A stretch of DNA of 64,000 nt from assembly GCF_013322225.1 (NCBI RefSeq), contig NZ_JAAMFB010000009.1:1-64000 (forward strand). The letters are read 5' to 3'. This document shows, piece by piece, positions 17,555-25,845 of the stretch. A program made the translations under genes and the position numbers. This stretch comes from Agrobacterium larrymoorei. GTDB taxonomy: Bacteria > Pseudomonadota > Alphaproteobacteria > Rhizobiales > Rhizobiaceae. Within the stretch, counting starts at the first letter, position 1; every line of letters begins with the position of its first letter. Under the pieces are notes generated by a model. The model was not told where the DNA came from and ran no database searches. It worked only from the letters and a program-made list of their open reading frames with translations.

Positions 17555-17812
17555 TCAGCCGCCGGTCATGGGCGGAAATATGCCGATTTCGCGCGCGCCG
17601 ACGATGCTCTCTTCATGCTCCACATGTTCCTGATTAACCGCCACGCGAATGACATCCGGGAATTCGAAGGCAGCCTCGTATTCTTCGCCGAGGGTCTTGA
17701 GATAGGTAACCAACTGACGGGGTGTCGTGACATCGGCAGGAAGGTCGATGTCTTCCTCCGACTTGCCGATCTTTTCGCGGACCCATGCGAAATAAACGAG
17801 ATGAGCCATCAC
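17555..17812 (-). CDS. moaD: Molybdopterin synthase sulfur carrier MoaD
   Basis: An 85-residue ubiquitin-fold protein ending in the required Gly-Gly (PPMTGG), the site that is adenylated and thiocarboxylated before sulfur transfer by MoaE. The N-terminus VYFAWVREKIGKSEEDIDLP is typical. Its ATG overlaps the pgsA stop by four bases (ATGA) and moaE follows closely, so pgsA-moaD-moaE form one coupled unit, an order common in Rhizobiaceae. Confidence 0.93.
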   Translation of the reverse strand: MMAHLVYFAWVREKIGKSEEDIDLPADVTTPRQLVTYLKTLGEEYEAAFEFPDVIRVAVNQEHVEHEESIVGAREIGIFPPMTGG

Positions 17813-18396
17813 TCTTCTTCCACGATATGCTTGAGGCCAGCCTTGAAGTAATCATAGCCTGTGTAGATCGTCAGCGCGGCGGCGAGCCACAGCAATGCGA
17901 TGCCGATCTCCGTGGTATAAGGCAGAATCTGGTCGCCGGCCGGGCCAGCCAGCAGGAAAGCAATGGCAACCATCTGGATTGTGGTCTTCCACTTGGCGAT
18001 GCGCGTGACCGGAACGGACACCTTCAGCGCAGCCAGATATTCGCGCAGACCAGATACCAGTATTTCACGGCAGAGGATCGTAATGGCGGCCCAGAGTGAC
18101 CAGCCTGCAATCGTGCCGTCTGCGGCCAGCAGCAGCAGCACGGAGGCGATCAGCAGCTTGTCCGCGATCGGATCCAGCATACGTCCGATATTGGATGTCT
18201 GGTTCCATATGCGCGCAAGATAGCCATCGAGAAAATCGGTGAGCGAAGCGATGATGAACAACCAAAGAGCTGTCCAGCGCGCAAAATCCGAACTTTCGAG
18301 TTTGCCTTCGACGAAAAAGCACAGGACGATAACCGGCACTGCCAGTATGCGGCCATATGTCAAAAGATTTGGGATGTTATAAGTGCGCGAAGCCAT
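17809..18396 (-). CDS. pgsA: CDP-diacylglycerol-glycerol-3-phosphate 3-phosphatidyltransferase
   Basis: An integral membrane enzyme of 195 residues from the chosen ATG that makes phosphatidylglycerophosphate, the first committed step to phosphatidylglycerol and cardiolipin. The CDP-alcohol phosphotransferase signature is complete: DFLDGYLAR followed by GRMLDPIADK with all three aspartates. The N-terminus YNIPNLLTYGRILAVP is typical. An in-frame GTG-type extension of 20 codons exists upstream but lacks family character. First gene of the pgsA-moaD-moaE unit. Confidence 0.92.
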   Translation of the reverse strand: MASRTYNIPNLLTYGRILAVPVIVLCFFVEGKLESSDFARWTALWLFIIASLTDFLDGYLARIWNQTSNIGRMLDPIADKLLIASVLLLLAADGTIAGWSLWAAITILCREILVSGLREYLAALKVSVPVTRIAKWKTTIQMVAIAFLLAGPAGDQILPYTTEIGIALLWLAAALTIYTGYDYFKAGLKHIVEEE

Positions 18397-18498
18397 GGAA
18401 AACCTGTCTGTCGATATCAGAGCGTTGATGCCGCTCCGAGACGGCAGCGTCAACACCTCATTGTGTTTTTTTAGCGTGCGGGACGCCGGGGCGCTGTT

Positions 18499-20541
18499 TC
18501 AGTCGCGACCGCTCTCGTGGAAGTGATTGTAAATCTGCTTTGCAACGGTTTCGGAAATACCGCCGACGGCCATCAGGTCGGAGAGAGCGGCGCGGGAAAC
18601 GGCTTTTGCCGTGCCGAAATGTTGCAGAAGGGCGCGTTTCCTGCCCGGACCAATCCCGCTGATCTCATCAAGCGGGTTCTTGATCATTTCCTTTTTGCGA
18701 CGTGCCCGATGAGAGCCGATGGCAAAACGGTGGGCTTCGTCCCGCATGCGCTGGATAAAGTAAAGAACGGGATCGCGGGGCGGGAGTGAGAAGTCGCTTC
18801 GCGAGTCTGTAAAAAACCTTTCGCGTCCCGCATCGCGGTCTACACCCTTGGCAACGCCGATAGCTGTCACGCAATCCCGAATACCCAGTTCATCGAGAAT
18901 ACCACGCACCGCTGTCATCTGGCCCTGGCCACCGTCGATGAGGATGACGTCGGGCCAGGCCGGGAATGGCATATCAACCGCGTCTTCCGGTGAAACGGTT
19001 TGGCTACGATCCGGCCGACCTTCTTCCTTCAGCAAACGGGAAAAGCGCCGCGTCATGACCTCGCGCATCATGCCGAAGTCGTCGCCGGGCGTGATGTCGG
19101 TCGATTTGATATTGAACTTGCGATAATGGCTTTTTGAAAAACCGTCTGGCCCGGCGACAACCATACCGCCCACGGCATTGGTGCCCATGATGTGCGAGTT
19201 GTCGTAAATTTCGATGCGGCGCGGCACATAGGGCAGAGAGAAGGTATCGGCAAAGCCTTTCAACAGACGGGCCTGCGACGATGTTTCCGCCAGTTTACGG
19301 CCATGCGCTTCGCGGGCGTTGCCCAGTACGTGCGCGACGATGTCTTTCTTTTCTCCCCGCTGGGGGACAGAAATCGCAACCCTGTGGCCGGTTTTCTCGC
19401 CAAGCGCTGCAGCCAGTAACTCCTGCTCGTCTATGGTCTCAGACAGGAATATCTGTTTTGGCACGGGCTTGTCATCGTAGAATTGTGCCAGAAACGCATT
19501 GAGGACTTCCGAGCCTGGCAGTGAGGGGTCAGCCTTGGGGAAATAAGCGCGGTTGCCCCAGTTTTGCCCGGTGCGGAAAAAGAATACTTGAATGCAGGAA
19601 ACGCCGCCTTCGTGATGGATTGCGAAGACATCCGCTTCTTCGATGCCAGCGGGATTGATGCCCTGATGGCTCTGGACGTGGGACAGAGCCGCGAGACGAT
19701 CCCGATAGACGGCGGCGCGCTCGAAATCGAGGTCTTCCGACGCCTCGTTCATCTGTTTGGCAATCGTCGCCTTTACGCTCTGGCTTTTGCCGGAAAGAAA
19801 GTCCTTGGCTTCCGTCACAAGCTCGGCGTACCCCGCATCGCTGATTTCATGCGTGCAGGGGCCGGAACACCGTTTGATTTGATAGAGCAGGCAGGGACGG
19901 GTGCGCGTTTCAAAAACGCTGTCCGTACAGGTGCGTATCAGAAAGGCGCGTTGCAGCGAATTGATCGTACGGCCCACGGCACCGGCGGAGGCGAAAGGGC
20001 CATAATAATCGCCCTTGCGTGCACGCGCGCCACGATGCTTGAAAATTGCGGGCGCGCGGTTGTCGCCGGTAATCAGAATGTATGGGAACGACTTGTCGTC
20101 GCGCAGCAAAACGTTGAAGCGAGGGCGGAAGCGCTTGATGAGGTTGGCTTCCAGCAACAGGGCCTCGGTTTCCGTGCGCGTCGTCACGAATTCCATATGT
20201 GTCGTGATCCGCACCATCTGGCCGATGCGGTTGGAATGAAAACGGCCTTGAGCATAATTGCCGACGCGCTTTTTCAGCGAGCGGGCCTTGCCGACATAAA
20301 GGACATCGCCCGCTTCATTGAACATCCGATAAACGCCGGGATTGTTGGGCAGATGTTTGACGAACTCCGCGATCAGATCCATGCCCTTCAGGCCGGATTC
20401 ATTCTTCCAGCCTGCGTTCCAATCCATACCCGCATCATCGCGTTCCGCCACGGCCTCTGCGCCAGCGGCTGCGATATCGTCTTCATCGTCATCGGATTCG
20501 TCGAAGAGAACACCGCCGTCTGGCAGCTTCTGTCCGTTCAT
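18499..20541 (-). CDS. uvrC: UvrABC system protein C (excinuclease subunit)
   Basis: The 680-residue nuclease of nucleotide excision repair, which cuts on both sides of a lesion after UvrB loading. Domains in order: an acidic N-terminal extension of about 50 residues, a GIY-YIG nuclease ([21 protein letters not shown]), a Cys-rich segment (CSGPCTHEI), the UVR motif ([18 protein letters not shown]), the RNase H-like UvrC domain ([29 protein letters not shown]) and a C-terminal helix-hairpin-helix pair ([17 protein letters not shown]). The acidic extension is longer than in E. coli UvrC but common in rhizobia. Its ATG overlaps the stop of the upstream SDR gene by four bases. Confidence 0.95.
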   Translation of the reverse strand: MNGQKLPDGGVLFDESDDDEDDIAAAGAEAVAERDDAGMDWNAGWKNESGLKGMDLIAEFVKHLPNNPGVYRMFNEAGDVLYVGKARSLKKRVGNYAQGRFHSNRIGQMVRITTHMEFVTTRTETEALLLEANLIKRFRPRFNVLLRDDKSFPYILITGDNRAPAIFKHRGARARKGDYYGPFASAGAVGRTINSLQRAFLIRTCTDSVFETRTRPCLLYQIKRCSGPCTHEISDAGYAELVTEAKDFLSGKSQSVKATIAKQMNEASEDLDFERAAVYRDRLAALSHVQSHQGINPAGIEEADVFAIHHEGGVSCIQVFFFRTGQNWGNRAYFPKADPSLPGSEVLNAFLAQFYDDKPVPKQIFLSETIDEQELLAAALGEKTGHRVAISVPQRGEKKDIVAHVLGNAREAHGRKLAETSSQARLLKGFADTFSLPYVPRRIEIYDNSHIMGTNAVGGMVVAGPDGFSKSHYRKFNIKSTDITPGDDFGMMREVMTRRFSRLLKEEGRPDRSQTVSPEDAVDMPFPAWPDVILIDGGQGQMTAVRGILDELGIRDCVTAIGVAKGVDRDAGRERFFTDSRSDFSLPPRDPVLYFIQRMRDEAHRFAIGSHRARRKKEMIKNPLDEISGIGPGRKRALLQHFGTAKAVSRAALSDLMAVGGISETVAKQIYNHFHESGRD

Positions 20542-21374
20542 TCATTAATCTCCGCCACGTCAGGGGTTTCCCAGCTCAAATGCTGGCCCCCGTCAAGTGC
20601 GATCATCTGGCCGGTCATCGACGGGGTATCGTAAAGAAAGCGAATCGTCCGCCCGAATTCATCGGGCTTCGGACCTCTCTTCAATATAAGGGCGTCGATC
20701 TGCGCCTGAAAGTCCTCAGGGTCCTGTCGTTCGCTTTTAAACGATGGACCGGGACCAATCGCGTTTACCCGAACGCGCGGGGCAAAGCTCTGGGCCATCG
20801 TTTGTGTTGCCGTCCAAAGCGCGGACTTCGACAGGGTGTAGGAATAAAAGCGAGGGGTCAGCGACAGTACACGCTGGTCGATTATATTGACGATGAGGCC
20901 GGACATGTCCTGCGGCAACTGCTTTACAAGCGCTGCGGACAATATCGAAGGCGCGCGGACATGGACGGCGAAATGCGCGTCAAATGTCGCAGCGTCGAAT
21001 GTTTCTGCGTCGTCATGCAGGAAAATCGACGCGTTGTTGATAAGAAGGCCGATTGGCCCAAGGGCTTCTGTTGCCTTCGTCATGAGTTCGGACGTTGAAA
21101 AAGAATCCGTCAGGTCAGCCGTCACTACGACGGCTTTGCCGCCTTTACGCCCTATTTCGTTAGCGAAATCCTCTGCCTCGGCCGTTGAATTGCGGGCATG
21201 GATGGCAACTGCAAAGCCTTCTGAAGCAAGGTATTCGGCGATCGCCCGGCCCATGCGGCGGGCGGCGCCGGTGATCAAGACGGTCTTCGGTATATTCTCT
21301 TTCAAAGCGGACCTGTGCTCTGCTTTTGCATCGTTTCGACATAGGTATAGATCGAAACTGCAAGCTTTGCCCAT
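20538..21374 (-). CDS. SDR-family oxidoreductase, pteridine reductase (FolM/PTR1)-like
   Basis: A short-chain dehydrogenase with [12 protein letters not shown] as the nucleotide-binding glycine motif, NNAS in the central sheet, and YTLSKSAL as the YxxxK active site. The usual catalytic serine is replaced by aspartate in IVNIIDQRV. The TGxxxRxG variant and this Asp are the marks of pteridine reductases such as PTR1 and FolM, which reduce dihydrofolate or dihydrobiopterin. A role in pterin or folate reduction is therefore likely but unproven. The ATG opening the frame has no ribosome site; a TTG at 21302, just before the first beta-strand, may be the true start. It overlaps uvrC by four bases. 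Confidence 0.8.
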   Translation of the reverse strand: MGKACSFDLYLCRNDAKAEHRSALKENIPKTVLITGAARRMGRAIAEYLASEGFAVAIHARNSTAEAEDFANEIGRKGGKAVVVTADLTDSFSTSELMTKATEALGPIGLLINNASIFLHDDAETFDAATFDAHFAVHVRAPSILSAALVKQLPQDMSGLIVNIIDQRVLSLTPRFYSYTLSKSALWTATQTMAQSFAPRVRVNAIGPGPSFKSERQDPEDFQAQIDALILKRGPKPDEFGRTIRFLYDTPSMTGQMIALDGGQHLSWETPDVAEINE

Positions 21375-21673
21375 AGCCGGTGGCTTTTATACAGGATTAT
21401 CGGGTGACAGTCTTGTTGGTGTAACCAGATGTAAATACAAGTAAAAACGATCGTTTCTTAAATTAACGATCCATTATCCTTAATAAAATTCCGTGGCATT
21501 TTAGCAACGTCCCATTTCTGTCACGACGCCGCCCCAAACAATTCACATTTTGGCTCTGTGATTTCCTCATTCACCCACCATTTTGCATTTCCAGAAGGGC
21601 AGGGAACTAACTGTTTTATACCGCGTTTGGACCGAGTGTTTGAGTACTGCGCGGGTTTGAAAAGGAGAATGGC
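21375..21673. other. Divergent intergenic region before the outer-membrane protein
   Basis: About 300 bases, AT-rich around 21445-21500, that must hold promoters for both the SDR/uvrC unit and the outer-membrane gene. A clear ribosome site AAGGAG lies before the latter. I could not pick a firm -35/-10 pair or an RNA fold. Confidence 0.5.
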
Positions 21674-22324
21674 ATGCGTACTATCGTTGCAACACTTATG
21701 GCATCCACAATGGCAGCGGCGGCTTTCTCGGCAGCGAGCGCAGCCGATGCCGTTAACGAAGTGCCGCAGGCACCTGTCGCATACGAACAGCCAGCGCCAG
21801 TCAAAGACTGGTCTGGCGCGTACCTCGGTGGTACCGTAAACTACGACTGGGGCCGTTTCAGTGGTGGTAGCCGCGATGCGGACGGTTTCGGTGGCGGCCT
21901 CTACGGCGGTTACAACTGGCAGAGCGGCCAGATCGTATACGGTGCCGAAGCAGATATCGCTTACGGTGACGAAAAGGGTTCTGCTGGCAACTTCGCCGGT
22001 GACTCTTTGGAAGGCAAGCAGAAGCTGAACGGCTCGCTTCGTGCCCGTGTCGGTTACGACATGAACCCATTCATGCCCTACGTGACCGGCGGTCTCGCTG
22101 TATCTAACAACGAGATCAGCAACGGTCGCTCTGACGACGACGCTACTGCTCTAGGTTACACGGTAGGCGCCGGTGTCGAAGCTCTCGTGACGGATAACAT
22201 CACGGCTCGTCTCGAGTACCGCTACAGCGACTACCAGAACAAGGACTTCACACTCGACACCGGTACGGTATCGCGCGGCTTCGATGACCACAGCGTTAAG
22301 GCTGGTATCGGCGTGAAGTTCTAA
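21674..22324 (+). CDS. Outer-membrane beta-barrel protein, Omp25/Omp31 type
   Basis: A 216-residue exported protein. The signal peptide MRTIVATLMASTMAAAAFSA is cleaved after about residue 24 (ASAADA). The mature part opens with VKDWSGAYLGG and alternates hydrophobic and polar residues in eight or so strands (GGLYGGYNWQSGQIVYGAEADIAYG-like pattern), ending in a C-terminal phenylalanine (GIGVKF), the sorting signal for outer-membrane barrels. It matches the Omp25/Omp31/RopB group of Rhizobiales surface proteins. Single gene with its own terminator. Codon use is strongly biased, suggesting high expression. Confidence 0.88.
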   Translation: MRTIVATLMASTMAAAAFSAASAADAVNEVPQAPVAYEQPAPVKDWSGAYLGGTVNYDWGRFSGGSRDADGFGGGLYGGYNWQSGQIVYGAEADIAYGDEKGSAGNFAGDSLEGKQKLNGSLRARVGYDMNPFMPYVTGGLAVSNNEISNGRSDDDATALGYTVGAGVEALVTDNITARLEYRYSDYQNKDFTLDTGTVSRGFDDHSVKAGIGVKF

Positions 22325-22343
22325 TCCTTAACGGATGGAATAG

Positions 22344-22374
22344 AAAAAGCCGGGGCGTCTGCTCCGGCTTTTTT
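22344..22374 (+). terminator. Rho-independent terminator after the barrel gene
   Basis: Stem AAAAAGCCGGGGC/GCTCCGGCTTTTTT with a short loop and T-run, twenty bases past the stop. It can also act on the converging GST transcript. Confidence 0.9.
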
Positions 22375-22396
22375 GTTGAGTGATATCTGGCAAAAA

Positions 22397-22993
22397 TTAC
22401 GAGGTAGATTTCATCTCCGCATATTGGCGAAAACGCTTTCCGAATTTCTCCGGCCACTCCGCCAGCGTCTTGCGGCCATCGGCCCACTCGCCCGCGAAGC
22501 GTAGGTCAAGATATCCGATCATCGCGGCCAGCGCGAAATGACCGCCGTGCAACTTCTTGCCGGTTTTCGGTAGGTTGGCATTCAGGTAGTCCAGCCCCTT
22601 CACCACTTTTTTCCACTGCTTGTCGATCCATGGCTGGTGAATTTTATCCTCTGGACGGAAGCGCCTTTCGTAGACGATTGCCAGAAGGCAATCCATAACG
22701 CCATCGCACAAAGCTTCGAGTATTTCCGCTTCCGTGCGCTTCTTATGCTTTTTCGGATAGAGCTTACCCTTAGCGTGTCGGTCGAGATAATGCATGATTG
22801 CGACGCTGTCATAGACCGAGCCGCCGTCATCCAGCAGCAGGACCGGAATTTTGCCAAGGGGATTGTTGTCCATCAGCGTCGCAGGTTCGGCGCTCGTGTC
22901 GACACGCACATCGGTAATGGCGATATCGAGATAGCGCGCTGCCATACGAACCTTGGCGGAATAGGGCGAAGCGGGAGAGTAAAGCAGTTCCAT
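22397..22993 (-). CDS. Glutathione S-transferase family protein
   Basis: A 198-residue protein with an N-terminal thioredoxin-like domain (MELLYSPASPYSAKVRMAAR) and the glutathione-binding turn NPLGKIPVLLLDDG followed by SVAIMHYLD, then an all-helical C-terminal domain. The serine/tyrosine near SPYSAKV is the likely thiol-activating residue. The substrate is unknown. I start at the ATG that begins the first beta-strand; the frame is open for 48 codons upstream but that part has no family character and runs into the RNase gene. It lies 19 bases after the RNase T2 gene on the same strand. Confidence 0.88.
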   Translation of the reverse strand: MELLYSPASPYSAKVRMAARYLDIAITDVRVDTSAEPATLMDNNPLGKIPVLLLDDGGSVYDSVAIMHYLDRHAKGKLYPKKHKKRTEAEILEALCDGVMDCLLAIVYERRFRPEDKIHQPWIDKQWKKVVKGLDYLNANLPKTGKKLHGGHFALAAMIGYLDLRFAGEWADGRKTLAEWPEKFGKRFRQYAEMKSTS

Positions 22994-23012
22994 GAGACTG
23001 ATCCTGTCGAGA

Positions 23013-23741
23013 TTATCGGATTGGAATGATTTCAGTGCTGTTCGATCTACAACCCTTCCTGTCCACCTCTGGACATGAGCGAAAGGACAGATCTTTGTTG
23101 AGGCAGATACGGACCTCATCCATGCGCGGGCCATCACAGCTTATGGCGATACCCTGCTTCGTCATGTTCGGGTTCGCAGCTGTAAATGCGGTTTCGATTG
23201 CGTCGGCCGAGAGCCTGATGTTCTGCCGTCCCGAGGATATTTCCAAAGGCAAAACAATACGATCGTAAGCTGCCCGGGTGGTTTCGAAGTAAGCCTGTTG
23301 CGAAAGCCCGCTGCATGTTCCGTGCTTTCGCCATTGGTGACCGATCAGACCCATCGAAGGCATGATGTCGAACATGGTGCGCCCTATAGCTTCCGGTACT
23401 CGCTCATTTTGATCCTTGCCACAGAATTCGGGATAGCCTCGTTCGTTTTGTGGCCATAGGCCGTGCACGACGAAGCCGTATTTTCGCTCAGAGCCACATT
23501 GCTGGCGGCTGTTCTTCCCTGCATCGCTGGCACAGAAAGCAGGCGACCAGGAGAGCGACAGGACATAAAAACCAAAGCCGGAGCCTTGAGCGGACCGTGG
23601 ATTTACGGAGGACTGTGGCGATGAAGATGGAACCTTGACAGGCTCCGCGGGTCTTACTGACTGAGACTGCGGAAGGAATATCCACACTGCTGCCATGAGT
23701 GAAAGTGCCGCCAATGCGATAAAACCGAAATATTGTTTCAT
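23013..23741 (-). CDS. Ribonuclease T2 family protein, exported
   Basis: A 242-residue protein with an N-terminal membrane or signal segment (FGFIALAALSLMAAVWIFL) and the two RNase T2 active-site blocks, HGLWPQ and HQWRKHGTCSG, each with a catalytic histidine, plus several cysteines for disulfides. Such enzymes cut RNA without base preference in the periplasm or outside, as RNase I does in E. coli, and probably scavenge nucleotides. The first strand FYVLSLSWSPAFC is also characteristic. The GST gene follows on the same strand. Confidence 0.88.
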   Translation of the reverse strand: MKQYFGFIALAALSLMAAVWIFLPQSQSVRPAEPVKVPSSSPQSSVNPRSAQGSGFGFYVLSLSWSPAFCASDAGKNSRQQCGSERKYGFVVHGLWPQNERGYPEFCGKDQNERVPEAIGRTMFDIMPSMGLIGHQWRKHGTCSGLSQQAYFETTRAAYDRIVLPLEISSGRQNIRLSADAIETAFTAANPNMTKQGIAISCDGPRMDEVRICLNKDLSFRSCPEVDRKGCRSNSTEIIPIR

Positions 23742-23946
23742 CGAGAGGCTGTCTTTCTTTACAGGGATGACGAATTGTTGAAGAGCTGTTGGGTTTTATA
23801 CCATCTTGTGCCTGTGGCAAACAGGCCGCCGAAAAATGACGTATCCACCATGCTTCGTGTTGAAACGAAGCCATTATAACGAATAAGCTTGGCGAATCCG
23901 GTATTCTGCTAGTACCGGAGGGAGGAATGAGCCTGGGCATGTCCGC

Positions 23947-24903
23947 ATGAACATGAAAAAGTATCTTTGGCCCATCGTCGGGGTTGTCACGATCTGCTTT
24001 TCCGTGTGGCTGCTCTATAAGGAACTGCGCCATCTCTCGCTCGATGATGTATGGGATAGTCTGGCTGCGATCGGCACGCATGACTGGATCATGTCCGGCC
24101 TTTGCACACTGGTGGCTTATGCGGCTTTGGCCGGTTATGACCGTATTGCCTTGCAGCATCTAAAGCGAAAAGTAGGCTGGCTTTTCATCACACTGACCTC
24201 TTTCACCACCTATGCCCTGTCTCATAATGTGGGGGCGTCGGTGTTTTCCGGTGCAGTTGTGCGGTACCGCGCCTACACATCCAAGGGGCTGAGTGCCTCG
24301 GAAGTCGGCATTCTCGTTGCGCTCTGCTCTTTCACCTTCGCCATCGGCACAATCATGCTGATCGGTTTCATTCTGGTCTACGAGCCTGACATAACGGAAC
24401 GTTTCGTCGATATTCTGCCTGTCGAGGCATCTCGGACAACCGGCATTCTGTTGCTTGCCATCGCGGCCCTTTACGTGCTGGGTAGTCTTTTAAAGCTGAG
24501 GCCGCTGAAAATCGGCCCTTTCACCCTTTTTTACCCGGAACCGAAACTGGTGGCGCAGCAGCTGGTGATCGGTCCTATTGAGCTGATCGGGGCGGCGGGC
24601 ATCATCTATTATGCTCTGCCGGATGTCGGAAATCCCGGCTTTATGGTGATCCTGGGGATATTCCTGATTTCCTTTTCAGCGGCGTTGATTTCCCATGCCC
24701 CGGGCGGGCTTGGCGTGCTTGAGCTCGTCTTTGTCATGGGTCTGCCGGATATGAACCCGGCAGATGTGATTGCCGCACTGCTCGTCTTTCGCCTGTTTTA
24801 CCTGATCATTCCCTTTGTCATCGGGCTTTTCATCATTCTCTTTTTCGAGCGCTCGCAACTGGCCGCAGCCGAGCGGGAGGAGAGGCGATTGCAGGGGAAG
24901 TAG
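23947..24903 (+). CDS. YbhN-like integral membrane protein (LPG synthase flippase-type domain)
   Basis: A 318-residue membrane protein with eight or so predicted helices, matching the UPF0104/YbhN family, the membrane half of lysylphosphatidylglycerol synthases (MprF). Typical segments are SHNVGASVFSGAVVRYRAY and FSAALISHAPGGLGVLELV. It has no soluble aminoacyl-transferase domain, so it cannot by itself add lysine to phosphatidylglycerol; a lipid-translocating role is possible. Neighbouring genes give no functional clue. Its stop touches the converging rlmJ gene. Confidence 0.8.
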   Translation: MNMKKYLWPIVGVVTICFSVWLLYKELRHLSLDDVWDSLAAIGTHDWIMSGLCTLVAYAALAGYDRIALQHLKRKVGWLFITLTSFTTYALSHNVGASVFSGAVVRYRAYTSKGLSASEVGILVALCSFTFAIGTIMLIGFILVYEPDITERFVDILPVEASRTTGILLLAIAALYVLGSLLKLRPLKIGPFTLFYPEPKLVAQQLVIGPIELIGAAGIIYYALPDVGNPGFMVILGIFLISFSAALISHAPGGLGVLELVFVMGLPDMNPADVIAALLVFRLFYLIIPFVIGLFIILFFERSQLAAAEREERRLQGK

Positions 24904-25749
24904 CTATTCCCCTTGCAGCCAGAAGGCGCGGTGCGAGGCATATCGATCCTGCGCCATGATCGACTTCAGGACAGGCAGCAGAATGTGCAACTCGTCCTTC
25001 AGCGTGTAGGGCGGGTTGACGACGATAAGCCCGGAGCCGCTCAAGCCCTCCAGCCGGTCGCTTCTGACCGATAGCTCGGTGCAGAGCATTTTCGGTATCT
25101 CGTATGATTGCAGGAGTTCGTGAAACTCCTTGATCGGTGCGCCTTTTTTTAACGGATACCAGAGGCAATAGGTGCCGGTGGCGAAGCGGCGGTAGGCCTT
25201 GTGCAGGCCTTCTGCCAGCCGCTCATATTCGTTTTCCTTTTCGAAAGGCGGATCGACCAGAACGAGGCCGCGCTTCTCCTTCGGCGGCAGGTGAGCGCCG
25301 AGCGACAGCCAGCCATCAAGTTCCGTTATCCGTGCCTGATAATCGCCTTCGAACAGACGCGAGAGCGCACGGTTATCATCCGGGTGCAGCTCCATCGCGG
25401 AAAGGCGGTCTTGCGGGCGAAACAGCATGCGCGCAAGCTTGGGCGAACCGGGATAATATTGAAGCCCGCCTTGTGGGTTCAGTTCTCTGACGGCAGTGAG
25501 ATAAGGCTCCAGCAATTCGGCGACTTCGGCGGGGAGGTCCGCTTCCAGCAGCTTGCCGATGCCGGTCTGCCACTCGCCGGTTTTCTGGGCCTCTTCGGAG
25601 GATAGATCGTAAATGCCGATACCCGCATGCGTATCGAGCACCCGGAAGGCCTTGTCCTTGTTTTGCAGATATCGCACGAGCCGCGCCAGAACAGCGTGTT
25701 TCAGAACATCGGCAAAGTTGCCTGCATGGTAGATGTGCCGGTAGTTCAT
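24904..25749 (-). CDS. rlmJ: 23S rRNA (adenine2030-N6)-methyltransferase RlmJ
   Basis: A 281-residue SAM-dependent methyltransferase that modifies A2030 of 23S rRNA. It starts MNYRHIYHAGNFADVLKHAV, an almost invariant opening for this family, with the SAM site FRVLDTHAGIGIYDL and the catalytic LVDPPFEKENEYER. A late IVVNPPYTLKDEL is also conserved. The frame stays open far upstream on this strand, but that part is antisense to the molybdopterin enzyme and is not part of the gene. Confidence 0.93.
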   Translation of the reverse strand: MNYRHIYHAGNFADVLKHAVLARLVRYLQNKDKAFRVLDTHAGIGIYDLSSEEAQKTGEWQTGIGKLLEADLPAEVAELLEPYLTAVRELNPQGGLQYYPGSPKLARMLFRPQDRLSAMELHPDDNRALSRLFEGDYQARITELDGWLSLGAHLPPKEKRGLVLVDPPFEKENEYERLAEGLHKAYRRFATGTYCLWYPLKKGAPIKEFHELLQSYEIPKMLCTELSVRSDRLEGLSGSGLIVVNPPYTLKDELHILLPVLKSIMAQDRYASHRAFWLQGE

Positions 25750-25845
25750 TCGGGCCGATGCCTCGTGAGATATGTTGCTATGAATAATCTTGATGAGCGT
25801 CACTTCGGCCTTTTGGCGGCCTTGGACATGCCATATACAAAACTC

